64,000 nucleotides of DNA, taken from assembly GCF_002797315.1 (NCBI RefSeq), contig NZ_KZ454936.1, forward strand, positions 495,133 through 559,132. The letters run 5' to 3'. The translations under genes and the position numbers were made by a program. Origin of the DNA: Bacillus sp. FJAT-44742 (GTDB lineage: Bacteria > Bacillota > Bacilli > Bacillales > Marinococcaceae). Positions within the stretch are counted from its first letter, which is position 1; the number at the start of each line of letters is the position of its first letter. The notes under the pieces were generated by a model. It saw only the letters and a list, made by a program, of their open reading frames with translations, did no database searches and was not told where the DNA came from. Positions 34,181 to 42,890 of this stretch are shown in pieces.

Positions 34181-34969
34181 ATGCTTCGCGTTCATAATTT
34201 AGAAACGGTCTACTCAAAGATAATAGTATCTTTAAAAGGGGTGTCTCTTGAGGTACCAGAAGGGAAAATTGTGGCGCTGATGGGAAGCAACGGTGCCGGA
34301 AAATCCACAACCCTAAAGTCGATTTCTGGTCTGCTTAAAGGTGAAGGGGGACAGATAGTCAATGGTTCCATTTCTTTTAACAATGAGTCACTCAATGGAC
34401 TGACGCCTGATCAAGTAGTAAGCAAAGGAATCTTTCAGTGTATTGAAGGAAGAAGGGTGTTTAAGCATTTAACAGTAGAAGAAAATTTGCTGGCTGGAGC
34501 CTACACAAGAAAAGACCGTAACCAGTTGAAACCAGACCTGGAAAGAGTGTATCACTATTTCCCGAAGCTTAAAGCCTTGAAAGGAAGAGCCGCAGGATTT
34601 CTCTCTGGCGGGGAGCAGCAGATGCTTGCCATTGGCAGGGGAATCATGGCTAAACCAAAGGTTCTGTTGCTTGATGAGCCATCTTTAGGTATAGCTCCTT
34701 TGTTAGTCAAAGAAATTTTCCACAATATTAAAGAAATCAACAAGGAAGAAGGGACCTCTATTCTGGTTGTTGAACAAAATGCCAATGTAGCACTCTCCAT
34801 TGCTGATTACGGCTATATCATGGAAAACGGCCGTATTGTTCTCCAAGGAAAGGTAGCTCAACTGCTTGATAATGACGAAGTGAAAGATTTGTACTTAGGC
34901 GGAGGAAGTAATGGGAGAAACAATTACCGAAACACAAAAACTTACAGACAAAAGAAGCGTCCGGTGTAG
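34181..34969 (+). CDS. LIV-type ABC transporter ATPase (LivF-like)
   Basis: 262 aa. Walker A GSNGAGKST, Q-loop FQCIEGRRVFKHLTVEENL (the LivF form), signature LSGGEQQMLAIGRG, Walker B VLLLDEPSLGIAP, and switch in VVEQNA. A basic tail of about 20 residues follows the domain. ATG 34181 has CGGAG upstream. Confidence 0.92.
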   Translation: MLRVHNLETVYSKIIVSLKGVSLEVPEGKIVALMGSNGAGKSTTLKSISGLLKGEGGQIVNGSISFNNESLNGLTPDQVVSKGIFQCIEGRRVFKHLTVEENLLAGAYTRKDRNQLKPDLERVYHYFPKLKALKGRAAGFLSGGEQQMLAIGRGIMAKPKVLLLDEPSLGIAPLLVKEIFHNIKEINKEEGTSILVVEQNANVALSIADYGYIMENGRIVLQGKVAQLLDNDEVKDLYLGGGSNGRNNYRNTKTYRQKKRPV

Positions 34970-34991
34970 TGTGACGCTTCCCCGCATATAT

Positions 34992-35031
34992 TCCTAGGAG
35001 GGACCACTCCTTATCTAGGATCATTTTTCTT
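34992..35031 (+). terminator. Possible intra-operon terminator
   Basis: TCCTAG (34992-34997) pairs with CTAGGA (35015-35020) around an inner GGAG/CTCC pairing, followed by TCATTTTTCTT. It separates the transport block from the degradation block and may attenuate read-through. Confidence 0.5.
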
Positions 35032-35089
35032 ATAAATTCTGAGCATTGGCTCAGTGTACATGCTGTTATAAATAAAGGAGGAATAAAGA

Positions 35090-36232
35090 ATGAACTTTGA
35101 ATTGACTAAGGAACAAACAATGATAAGAAATATGGTAAGGGATTTTGCTAAACAAGAGGTAGCCCCGAAAGCAGAAGAAGTCGACCGTGAAGCAAAGTTC
35201 CCTGAGGAAACATTTAAAAAGATGGGAGAATTGGGCTTGTTAGGTATCCCCTTTCCTGAAGAATATGGAGGATCTGGGGGAGATACTATCTCTTATGCCC
35301 TGGCGGTAGAAGAAATTGGGAAAGCTTGTGGAAGCACAGGATTGAGTTATGCTGCAGCTGTATCTCTGGGAGCAAGTCCCCTCTATTATTTTGGGACTGA
35401 ACAACAAAAGCAGGAACATCTAATTCCTTTGGCTACTGGTAAATCATTAGCTTCTTTTGGTCTGACTGAACCGAACGCTGGTTCAGATGCCGGCGGAACC
35501 CAGACAAGAGCAGTTCTTGAGGGAGACGAATATGTAATTAACGGTGAAAAATGCTGGATAACTAATGCCCAGTATGCACGGACAGTAACGGTGACTGCTG
35601 TGACAGGCAAAGATGAAAGAGGAAAAAATATTATTTCAGCTTTTATTGTTCCAACAGATGCTGAAGGTTTTACCATTACAAGTCCTTACGAAAAAATGGG
35701 CGTGAGGGGTTCTAACACATCAGAGTTAATTCTTGAGGATGTAAGAGTTCCAAAGGAAAATATCTTAGGAGACCCGAAAGGCGGCTTTAAGCAATTTTTA
35801 TATACCCTTGACGGTGGAAGAATCTCTATTGCTGCTTTAGCAGTAGGTATTGCACAAGGAGCATTCGAAAGAGCTCTTCAATATTCAAAAGAAAGAAAGC
35901 AGTTCGGCAAAACTATATCCAGCTTCCAGGCAATTCAATTTAAGCTTGCAGATATGGCAATGGAAATTGATTTGGCACGCACAATGGTGTTAAAAGCTGC
36001 CTGGCTGAAGGATCAAGGCAAGCCATTCAAAAAAGAGGCATCTTTTGCAAAGCTGTTTGCTTCAGAGATGTCTACGAGAGCGTGTAATCAAGCGATACAA
36101 ATTCATGGCGGTTATGGATACATGAGGGAGTATGAAGTTGAGCGCATGCTTCGCGATACCAAGCTTATGGAAATTGGAGAAGGAACTTCTGAAGTTCAGC
36201 GTCTTGTCATTGCCAGAGAACTTGGCTGTTAA
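35090..36232 (+). CDS. yngJ: Acyl-CoA dehydrogenase (YngJ-like)
   Basis: 380 aa FAD enzyme. ACAD motifs: GLTEPNAGSDAGGTQTRA, EKMGVRGSNTSELILEDVRVP, KERKQFGKTISSFQAIQFKLADMA, IHGGYGYMREYEVERMLRD. The catalytic base is Glu364 in IGEGTSEVQ, the position used by short- and medium-chain enzymes. Typical isovaleryl-CoA dehydrogenases place it elsewhere. By operon context it should oxidise isovaleryl-CoA or a related short branched acyl-CoA. AAAGGAGG before the ATG. Confidence 0.88.
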   Translation: MNFELTKEQTMIRNMVRDFAKQEVAPKAEEVDREAKFPEETFKKMGELGLLGIPFPEEYGGSGGDTISYALAVEEIGKACGSTGLSYAAAVSLGASPLYYFGTEQQKQEHLIPLATGKSLASFGLTEPNAGSDAGGTQTRAVLEGDEYVINGEKCWITNAQYARTVTVTAVTGKDERGKNIISAFIVPTDAEGFTITSPYEKMGVRGSNTSELILEDVRVPKENILGDPKGGFKQFLYTLDGGRISIAALAVGIAQGAFERALQYSKERKQFGKTISSFQAIQFKLADMAMEIDLARTMVLKAAWLKDQGKPFKKEASFAKLFASEMSTRACNQAIQIHGGYGYMREYEVERMLRDTKLMEIGEGTSEVQRLVIARELGC

Positions 36233-36262
36233 TTCTAACTTTATTAATAAGGGGGAAGAACC

Positions 36263-37906
36263 ATGGCAGATATTCTTAACGTGACGGTGGGGGAGCTTTT
36301 AAAGAATGTCTCAAAGAAACAGCCGGAAGTTGAGGCCGTCGTTTATCCTGACAGAGACCTCCGTTATACGTACGCTCAATTTGAAGAGGTGTGCCGCCAG
36401 GCTGCAAAAGGGTTTATGAGCCTTGGAATTGAAAAAGGAGACCATATGGCAATTTGGGGAACAAACAAACCAGAGTGGCTTATTTCTCAATTTTCCACAG
36501 GGAAAATGGGAGGGGTTCTTGTTACGGTTAACACGAATTACCGGACATCAGAGCTGGAATATTTATTAAAGCAATCAGAATCCTCAACTCTCATTCTTCA
36601 AGAAAGCTTTAAAGGATCTTCCTATGTTGAGATGCTTTATGAAATTGTGCCTGAACTTAAAAATGCAGAGCCTGGAAACTTAAAGTCTGAAACACTTCCT
36701 CATTTGAAAAATGTCATATTTCTTGGGGAGGAGAGGCTGCCTGGAATGTATACATGGCAGGATGTTATGGAAAAAGGTGATCAAGTAACAGACGAAGCTC
36801 TCGATAAAAGGCTGGCAAGTCTAGATCCCCATGATGTGATTAACATGCAGTATACATCAGGGACCACTGGTTTTCCAAAAGGGGTCATGCTGACTCATTA
36901 TAATATAACAAACAATGGTCTTAACATTGGTGAATGTATGAATCTATCAAGTAAAGACAGATTATGTATCCCGGTCCCTTTCTTTCACTGCTTTGGCTGT
37001 GTTCTAGGTACAATGGCTTGTGTAACCACAGGGGCAACCATGGTTCCAGTAGAGGAGTTTGATCCTGAAAAAGTTCTCCAGGCGGTAGAACAGGAAAAGT
37101 GCACAGCTCTGCACGGTGTGCCGACAATGTTCATAGCTGAGCTGAATCATCCAAACTTTAATAAGTATAACCTTTCAAGTCTGAGAACGGGTATTATGGC
37201 AGGCACAAACTGCCCTATAGAAGTAATGAGGAATGTAATGAACAAAATGGGAGCAGAAGAAATAACTATTGCTTATGGTCAGACTGAATCTTCCCCTGTG
37301 ATAACCCAGACAAGAGTAGATGACTCTATTGAACGAAAGGTTGAAACAGTAGGAAGAGCCTTGCCGAATGTCGAGGTAAAAATAGTCGAGCCTGGGACGG
37401 ACAAGGAAGTGGATCCAGGTACACAAGGAGAATTGTGCACGAGGGGCTACCATGTTATGAAGGGCTATTATAATAATCAAGCAGCCACAAAAGAAGTGCT
37501 GACAGAAGATGGGTGGCTTCACACCGGGGACCTTGCAGTGATGGACGAATATGGATACTGCCGGATTACAGGAAGATTAAAAGATATGATTATTCGCGGT
37601 GGAGAAAACATTTACCCGCGAGAAATAGAAGAGTTTTTATACCAGCACCCTAAAGTGTTAGACGTGCAGGTTGTAGGAATACCTGATCAGAAATACGGAG
37701 AGGAAGTATCAGCATGGATTAGATTAAAAGAAGGAGAAAGCTGCACTCCTGAAGAAATACGTAACTATTGTGAAGGACAAATTTCACGTTTTAAGATTCC
37801 TCGCTACATTACATTTGTCGATGAATATCCAATGACTGCCTCAGGAAAAATTCAAAAATTTAAACTGAGGGAACAGGCAAAAGACACATTTTCTACGTCT
37901 AGCTGA
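36263..37906 (+). CDS. yngI: AMP-dependent acyl-CoA ligase (YngI-like)
   Basis: 547 aa. P-loop MQYTSGTTGFPKGVMLTHYN, ITIAYGQTESSPVITQTR, GWLHTGDLAVMDEYGYCRITGRLKDMIIRGGENIYPREIE, and the catalytic Lys in MTASGKIQKFKLRE are all intact. Medium/short-chain fatty acid CoA ligase type. It makes the acyl-CoA that YngJ oxidises, using ATP and CoA. Confidence 0.9.
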   Translation: MADILNVTVGELLKNVSKKQPEVEAVVYPDRDLRYTYAQFEEVCRQAAKGFMSLGIEKGDHMAIWGTNKPEWLISQFSTGKMGGVLVTVNTNYRTSELEYLLKQSESSTLILQESFKGSSYVEMLYEIVPELKNAEPGNLKSETLPHLKNVIFLGEERLPGMYTWQDVMEKGDQVTDEALDKRLASLDPHDVINMQYTSGTTGFPKGVMLTHYNITNNGLNIGECMNLSSKDRLCIPVPFFHCFGCVLGTMACVTTGATMVPVEEFDPEKVLQAVEQEKCTALHGVPTMFIAELNHPNFNKYNLSSLRTGIMAGTNCPIEVMRNVMNKMGAEEITIAYGQTESSPVITQTRVDDSIERKVETVGRALPNVEVKIVEPGTDKEVDPGTQGELCTRGYHVMKGYYNNQAATKEVLTEDGWLHTGDLAVMDEYGYCRITGRLKDMIIRGGENIYPREIEEFLYQHPKVLDVQVVGIPDQKYGEEVSAWIRLKEGESCTPEEIRNYCEGQISRFKIPRYITFVDEYPMTASGKIQKFKLREQAKDTFSTSS

Positions 37907-37915
37907 TATTGATTT

Positions 37916-37929
37916 TGAAAGCGTTGTCA
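37916..37929 (+). promoter_or_regulatory. Second CRE site, internal to the operon
   Basis: TGAAAGCGTTGTCA is a perfect match to TGWNANCGNTNWCA, lying 10 nt after the yngI stop and 36 nt before the biotin carboxylase gene. It could act as a roadblock for transcription entering the carboxylase section. Confidence 0.65.
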
Positions 37930-37964
37930 TCATTTGAAATCTAAAGAGGAATAGAGGTGGCTGT

Positions 37965-39314
37965 ATGTTCAAAAAAGTACTGATTGCAAATCGTGGAGAA
38001 ATTGCCTGCCGGGTGATAAGAACGTGCCGGAATTTAGGGATTAAAACGGTTGCCGTTTATTCAGAAGCAGACAAGAGTGCTCTTCATGCAGGGATGGCTG
38101 ATGAATCTCATTTCATCGGCCCTCCAAAAGTTAATGAAAGCTATTTGAATATAGATGCTATCCTTCAAGCGGCCAAGGATTCTGGAGTGGATGCGATACA
38201 CCCGGGATACGGCCTTCTTTCAGAAAACGGAGATTTTGCCCGCAAATGTGAAGCCGAAGGCATTACATTTATTGGCCCGACTCCTGAGGTAATGGAAAAG
38301 ATGGGAAGTAAAATCGAAGCTCGCCTTGAAATGGAAAAAGCAGGAGTCCCGGTGGTACCAGGTGTCAGCAGCCCGATTGAGAATGTAGATGAGGCTGCTG
38401 AAACAGCGGAAAGAATTGGTTACCCTGTCATGCTCAAAGCCTCGGCAGGAGGCGGTGGAATAGGGATGCAGAGAGCTGAGACAAAAGAAGAACTGCGAAA
38501 GATATATGAAGGAAACCAAAAAAGGGCTATAAGTTTCTTTGGCAATGGAGCCATGTATTTGGAAAAAGTTGTACAAAATCCCCGGCACATTGAAATTCAA
38601 GTGTTTGCCGATAAACATGGAAACTGCGTTCATTTAGGTGAAAGGGATTGTTCTGTCCAAAGGAGAAATCAAAAAGTTGTTGAAGAATCTCCATCTCCTT
38701 TTGTCAGTGATTCCTTAAGAAAAGAGATGGGAGAAACAGCAGTGAAAGCTGCGAAAGCACTAGGGTATCAGAACGCAGGTACTATTGAGTTCTTAGTAGA
38801 TGAGGAAAAGAACTTCTATTTTTTAGAGATGAATACTCGATTGCAAGTAGAGCACCCAGTAACCGAAGAAGTAACTGGAACTGATCTTGTTGAATGGCAG
38901 CTAGCAGTAGCAGCAGGACAGCCGCTTCCTTTAACCCAACAGGAAATCAGCTTAAGTGGCCATGCGATAGAAGTAAGGATATACGCTGAAGATCCAAAGA
39001 CATTTTTCCCATCCCCTGGAACAATCACAGTCTTTGAAATGCCTTCAGGAAAAGCTGTAAGGCACGAATGCGGAGTGAGCGAGGGTTCAGTAGTGACTCC
39101 TTTTTATGATCCAATGCTTGCAAAGTTAATTGTTACCGGTACGAATAGAGAGGAAGCGATTGAACAACTTCAAAAAGCCTTGGAAAATTACCGCATAGAA
39201 GGAATCAAAACAAACATTTCCATGCTTTTAGAGGTAGTGAAACATCCATCATTTATTAAAGGAGAAGCAACAACGGCTTTTATTCAAGATGTGCTGCGAG
39301 CACCTTCGGTATAA
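37965..39314 (+). CDS. yngH: Biotin carboxylase subunit (YngH-like)
   Basis: 449 aa, the length of stand-alone AccC. N-domain KKVLIANRGEIACRVIRTCR, ATP-grasp with KASAGGGGIGMQ (the usual Arg is Ile), ERDCSVQRRNQKVVEE, FLEMNTRLQVEHPVTE, and the C-domain EVRIYAEDP. It carboxylates biotin on the small carrier encoded next. With YngHB and YngE it should form methylcrotonyl-CoA (or related) carboxylase. Confidence 0.92.
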   Translation: MFKKVLIANRGEIACRVIRTCRNLGIKTVAVYSEADKSALHAGMADESHFIGPPKVNESYLNIDAILQAAKDSGVDAIHPGYGLLSENGDFARKCEAEGITFIGPTPEVMEKMGSKIEARLEMEKAGVPVVPGVSSPIENVDEAAETAERIGYPVMLKASAGGGGIGMQRAETKEELRKIYEGNQKRAISFFGNGAMYLEKVVQNPRHIEIQVFADKHGNCVHLGERDCSVQRRNQKVVEESPSPFVSDSLRKEMGETAVKAAKALGYQNAGTIEFLVDEEKNFYFLEMNTRLQVEHPVTEEVTGTDLVEWQLAVAAGQPLPLTQQEISLSGHAIEVRIYAEDPKTFFPSPGTITVFEMPSGKAVRHECGVSEGSVVTPFYDPMLAKLIVTGTNREEAIEQLQKALENYRIEGIKTNISMLLEVVKHPSFIKGEATTAFIQDVLRAPSV

Positions 39315-39324
39315 CAGAGAGCTC

Positions 39325-39361
39325 AGTTCGAGCGGGAAGAACGGGTGTTTCTGCTCGAACT
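39325..39361 (+). other. Intercistronic hairpin without T-tail
   Basis: AGTTCGAGC (39325-39333) pairs with GCTCGAACT (39353-39361), extendable by two pairs, between yngH and yngHB. No T run follows, so it more likely affects mRNA processing or stability than termination. Confidence 0.5.
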
Positions 39362-39388
39362 AAACAATAAAAGTTCAGGAGGCTTATG

Positions 39389-39601
39389 ATGAGTAAGATT
39401 TCGGCAAACATGGCAGGGAACATTTGGAAGGTTTTAGTGAAAGAAGGAGATACAGTTAACGTGGGTGAGGATATTATGATCTTGGAATCTATGAAAATGG
39501 AGATCCCGGTAACAGCTGAACAGGGAGGAAGTGTGAAGACTATCCTTAAGCAGGAAGGAGACTTTGTTAATGAAGGCGAAGACCTCCTGATATTTGAATA
39601 G
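39389..39601 (+). CDS. yngHB: Biotin carrier protein (YngHB-like)
   Basis: 70 aa, a stand-alone biotinyl domain: a barwin-like hammerhead with the biotinylation motif ESMKMEIPV, where the second Met-flanked Lys is modified. It carries CO2 between YngH and YngE. ATG 39389 has AGGAGG 7 nt upstream; an ATG directly before it (39386) is possible. Confidence 0.92.
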   Translation: MSKISANMAGNIWKVLVKEGDTVNVGEDIMILESMKMEIPVTAEQGGSVKTILKQEGDFVNEGEDLLIFE

Positions 39602-39625
39602 ACAAAAGAGAAAGAGGAGGTGAGG

Positions 39626-40531
39626 ATGTTGTCTGAAAAGGTTCAAATAAAAGAAGTCGGACCAAGAGACGGCCTGCAAAATGAATCTTCTTTCGTTAAC
39701 ACTGAAGATAAGATTTCATGGATCAATCAATTGACAGAAAGCGGGCTATCTTATATAGAGATTTCTTCATTTGTACATCCAAAGTGGGTACCGGCATTAT
39801 CCGATGCAAAAGAAGTGGCAAAAGGCATTAAGAGAAAGAAAGAAGTTACCTATGCAGCGCTGGTACCAAATATGAAAGGACTGGAAGGGGCGCTTGAATC
39901 AAATATTGATGAAATTTCAATTTTTATGTCAGCCAGCGAAACACATAACAGGAAAAACATTAATAAATCCATAGACGAAACATTTACGGTATTACAAGAA
40001 GTCGTAAAAGAAGGAGAGCGTGCAGGAAAGTCTGTAAGAGGCTACCTTTCAACGGTGTTTGGATGCCCATATGAAGGAATGGTTGATACAGAACAAGTAT
40101 TAAAAGTGGCTCACACTCTGTTTGACATGGGAATTGAAGAGCTGTCTCTTGGTGACACAATTGGTGTAGCTAATCCTAAGCAGGTTCAGGATGTCTTAGA
40201 TCACCTGGTTGTAAAGCTTCCTAAAGATAAGCTGGCCATGCACTTCCACGATACCCGTGGCACTGCTCTTGCTAATGTACTGGCCTCGTTACAGGCGGGA
40301 ATTACTACTTTTGACAGTGCCTGTGGAGGTCTTGGAGGCTGTCCTTATGCACCAGGTGCCTCAGGAAATGTCTCTACTGAAGATTTATTATATATGCTTC
40401 ATGGGATGGGACTAGAGACAGGAGTAGAGGAGGATAAGCTTCTCCTTGCTTCCTTGTTTATTGAAGAAAAGTTAGGCAAAAATTTGCCGAGCAGGGTCCT
40501 GCAGGCAAGAAAAGGAGAAGAAAGCCATTGA
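39626..40531 (+). CDS. yngG: Hydroxymethylglutaryl-CoA lyase (YngG)
   Basis: 301 aa TIM-barrel enzyme of the HMGL family. Metal/substrate motif VGPRDGLQNE, HFHDTRGTALANVLASL with the ligand His residues, and the active-site Cys loop GLGGCPYAPGASGN. It splits HMG-CoA into acetyl-CoA and acetoacetate, the last step of leucine degradation. ATG 39626 follows GAGGAGG; GTG 39620 overlaps that site. Confidence 0.92.
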   Translation: MLSEKVQIKEVGPRDGLQNESSFVNTEDKISWINQLTESGLSYIEISSFVHPKWVPALSDAKEVAKGIKRKKEVTYAALVPNMKGLEGALESNIDEISIFMSASETHNRKNINKSIDETFTVLQEVVKEGERAGKSVRGYLSTVFGCPYEGMVDTEQVLKVAHTLFDMGIEELSLGDTIGVANPKQVQDVLDHLVVKLPKDKLAMHFHDTRGTALANVLASLQAGITTFDSACGGLGGCPYAPGASGNVSTEDLLYMLHGMGLETGVEEDKLLLASLFIEEKLGKNLPSRVLQARKGEESH

Positions 40532-40550
40532 CTTATGGAGGGTTAGAAAA

Positions 40551-41330
40551 ATGGAAAACCAGGTGACCTTAGATAAGAAGAGCAATGTAGCAATCATTAC
40601 ACTGAACCGCCCAAGGGCAGCTAATGCACTCTCTTTGCAAATGCTTCAAGAACTGAATCATTATTTTCAGGATCTCTCATTTGATGATTCAGTCCGAACT
40701 CTTATTATTACGGGAGCGGGAAACAAGGTCTTTTGTGCCGGCGCTGACTTAAAGGAAAGAGCGGGGATGGATCCAGTGCAAGTCAAAAAGACGGTCGCTC
40801 TTATCCGGAAAACAGTCGAGGCTGTAGAAAAGCTTCCACAGCCAGTGATTGCTGCCATGAACGGCAGTGCTTTGGGAGGAGGACTGGAACTGGCGCTCGC
40901 TTGTGATATGAGAGTGGCAGCAGAAGACGGAAAATACGGATTGCCTGAAACTTCCCTTGCGATCATTCCAGGGGCCGGTGGGACCCAAAGGCTTCCAAGG
41001 TTGATAGGAGCAGAAAAAGCTAAAGAACTAATTTTTACTTCCAAAAAAATTTCAGGGCGGGAAGCAGAGCAAATAGGTTTGGTATCATGCAGTGCCCAAT
41101 CTGCAGAAGTCCTATCTGTAGCTCAAGAGATAGCGGGGAAAATAGCAGAGAATGGTCCGGTGGCCTTAAAACAGGCAAAAAAAGCTGTAAATGCAGGCCT
41201 TGAAACAGACCTTAATACAGGGCTTACTTTAGAAGAAAAGTGTTACGAGGTAATTATCCCAACAGAAGACAGGTTGGAAGGACTGCAAGCGTTCAAGGAA
41301 AAGCGCAAGCCACAATACTCTGGAAAATAG
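40551..41330 (+). CDS. yngF: Enoyl-CoA hydratase, probable methylglutaconyl-CoA hydratase (YngF)
   Basis: 259 aa crotonase. Oxyanion-hole segments VFCAGADLKER and AMNGSALGGGLELALACDMR, then LPETSLAIIPGAGGTQRLPRL. Its place between HMG-CoA lyase and carboxyltransferase genes points to hydration of 3-methylglutaconyl-CoA to HMG-CoA. Confidence 0.9.
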   Translation: MENQVTLDKKSNVAIITLNRPRAANALSLQMLQELNHYFQDLSFDDSVRTLIITGAGNKVFCAGADLKERAGMDPVQVKKTVALIRKTVEAVEKLPQPVIAAMNGSALGGGLELALACDMRVAAEDGKYGLPETSLAIIPGAGGTQRLPRLIGAEKAKELIFTSKKISGREAEQIGLVSCSAQSAEVLSVAQEIAGKIAENGPVALKQAKKAVNAGLETDLNTGLTLEEKCYEVIIPTEDRLEGLQAFKEKRKPQYSGK

Positions 41331-41343
41331 GGGAGGAAGGATT

Positions 41344-42873
41344 ATGACTTGGGAAGCGGAATTGAAGGATCGAATGGAAAAGATAGAAAAAGGCGGTGCA
41401 CCAAAATACCATGAAAGTAATGAAGGAAAAGGAAAGATGTTTGTCAGGAAGCGCCTTGAGCTTCTGTTTGACGATGGAGTGAGATTTGAAGACGGAAAGT
41501 TTGCAAATTGTAATGCCGAGGGGCTTCCAGCAGATGGAGTGGTTACTGGGACCGGAAAAGTGAATGGGCAGACTGTATGTTTTATGGCAAACGATTCGAC
41601 GATTAAAGCTGGGTCCTGGGGAGCTAGAACAGTGGAAAAAATTATACGAATACAAGAAACGGCAGACAAGCTTGCCGTCCCCATGCTTTATCTTGTCGAT
41701 TCAGCTGGAGCTCGAATTACAGATCAGGTTGAAATGTTTCCAGGACGAAGAGGAGCCGGTAGAATTTTTTATAACCAGGTGAAGCTTTCGGGAAGAGTGC
41801 CACAAGTCTGTCTCTTATTTGGACCTTCGGCAGCAGGAGGTGCTTACATCCCTTCCTTTTGTGATGTAGTAATTATGGTTGACGGAAATGCTTCAATGTA
41901 TTTAGGTTCTCCTCGGATGGCTGAAATGGTTATAGGAGAAAAAGTTTCACTTGAGGAAATGGGTGGAGCAAAAATGCATTGCTCTGTCTCGGGCTGCGGA
42001 GATATTCTTGCTGGAGATGAAAAAGAGGCGATTCAAAAGGCAAGGGAATACCTCTCATACTTCCCGGCCAATTACCGTGAGCTGCCTCCGGAGAACCTCC
42101 CCCTTGAACCAGAGACGTTTGAAAAAACAATTGAGGAACTAATACCTGCCAACCAAAATGCACCCTTTGACATGTATACGTTTATTGAGCAGGTAATTGA
42201 TAAAGACAGCTTCTTTGAGATGAAAAAGCTGTTTGCTCCTGAATTGATCACAGGATTTGCCAGACTGCAAGGCCAGGCTGTGGGGATTATTGCTAATCAG
42301 CCTCGAGCCAAAGGCGGCGTTCTATTCCATGATTCAGCCGATAAAGCAGCACGTTTTATTACATTATGTGATGCCTTTAATATTCCGTTATTATTTTTGG
42401 CTGATATTCCTGGATTCATGATTGGAACGAGAGTAGAAAAAGCTGGAATAATCAGGCACGGAGCAAAAATGATAGCAGCAATGTCTTCGGCTACTGTGCC
42501 AAAGATGTCTGTTGTTGTGAGAAAAGCTTACGGAGCTGGGTTATATGCTATGGCAGGTCCCGCATTTGAACCTGATTGCTGCCTGGCACTGCCTAGTGCG
42601 CAAATTGCAGTAATGGGACCTGAAGCTGCAGTGAATGCTGTGTATGCAAATAAGATTGCTGAGCTGCCAGAAGAAGAAAGGCCAGCTTTTATTGAAGAAA
42701 AACGAAAAGAATACAAGGAAAATATCGATATTTACCGACTTGCTTCAGAGATGGTGATTGATGATATTGTTCGTGGAAATGATTTGCGCCAAGAGCTTTC
42801 CGTTCGCCTTGAAGCTTATATGAGTAAGTATATGGTATTTTCAGAGAGAAAGCATCCAGTGTATCCGGTATAA
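41344..42873 (+). CDS. yngE: Acyl-CoA carboxyltransferase subunit (YngE; methylcrotonyl-CoA carboxylase beta-like)
   Basis: 509 aa with paired crotonase-like halves. N-half: YLVDSAGARITDQVEMFPGRRGAGRIFYNQVKLSG, FGPSAAGGAYIPSFCD. C-half: ARLQGQAVGIIANQP, FLADIPGFMIGTRVEKAGIIRHGAKM, SVVVRKAYGAGLYAMAGPAF. It transfers CO2 from the biotin carrier to an acyl-CoA, in this operon most likely 3-methylcrotonyl-CoA. Geranyl-CoA or propionyl-CoA cannot be ruled out by eye. Confidence 0.9.
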   Translation: MTWEAELKDRMEKIEKGGAPKYHESNEGKGKMFVRKRLELLFDDGVRFEDGKFANCNAEGLPADGVVTGTGKVNGQTVCFMANDSTIKAGSWGARTVEKIIRIQETADKLAVPMLYLVDSAGARITDQVEMFPGRRGAGRIFYNQVKLSGRVPQVCLLFGPSAAGGAYIPSFCDVVIMVDGNASMYLGSPRMAEMVIGEKVSLEEMGGAKMHCSVSGCGDILAGDEKEAIQKAREYLSYFPANYRELPPENLPLEPETFEKTIEELIPANQNAPFDMYTFIEQVIDKDSFFEMKKLFAPELITGFARLQGQAVGIIANQPRAKGGVLFHDSADKAARFITLCDAFNIPLLFLADIPGFMIGTRVEKAGIIRHGAKMIAAMSSATVPKMSVVVRKAYGAGLYAMAGPAFEPDCCLALPSAQIAVMGPEAAVNAVYANKIAELPEEERPAFIEEKRKEYKENIDIYRLASEMVIDDIVRGNDLRQELSVRLEAYMSKYMVFSERKHPVYPV

Positions 42874-42890
42874 GAAGGGAGAATGAATCC

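Noticed and set aside
35046-35072. Promoter directly before yngJ (TTGGCT...TATAAA)
   Set aside because: The spacer is only 15 bp and the start of transcription would fall in the ribosome-binding site.
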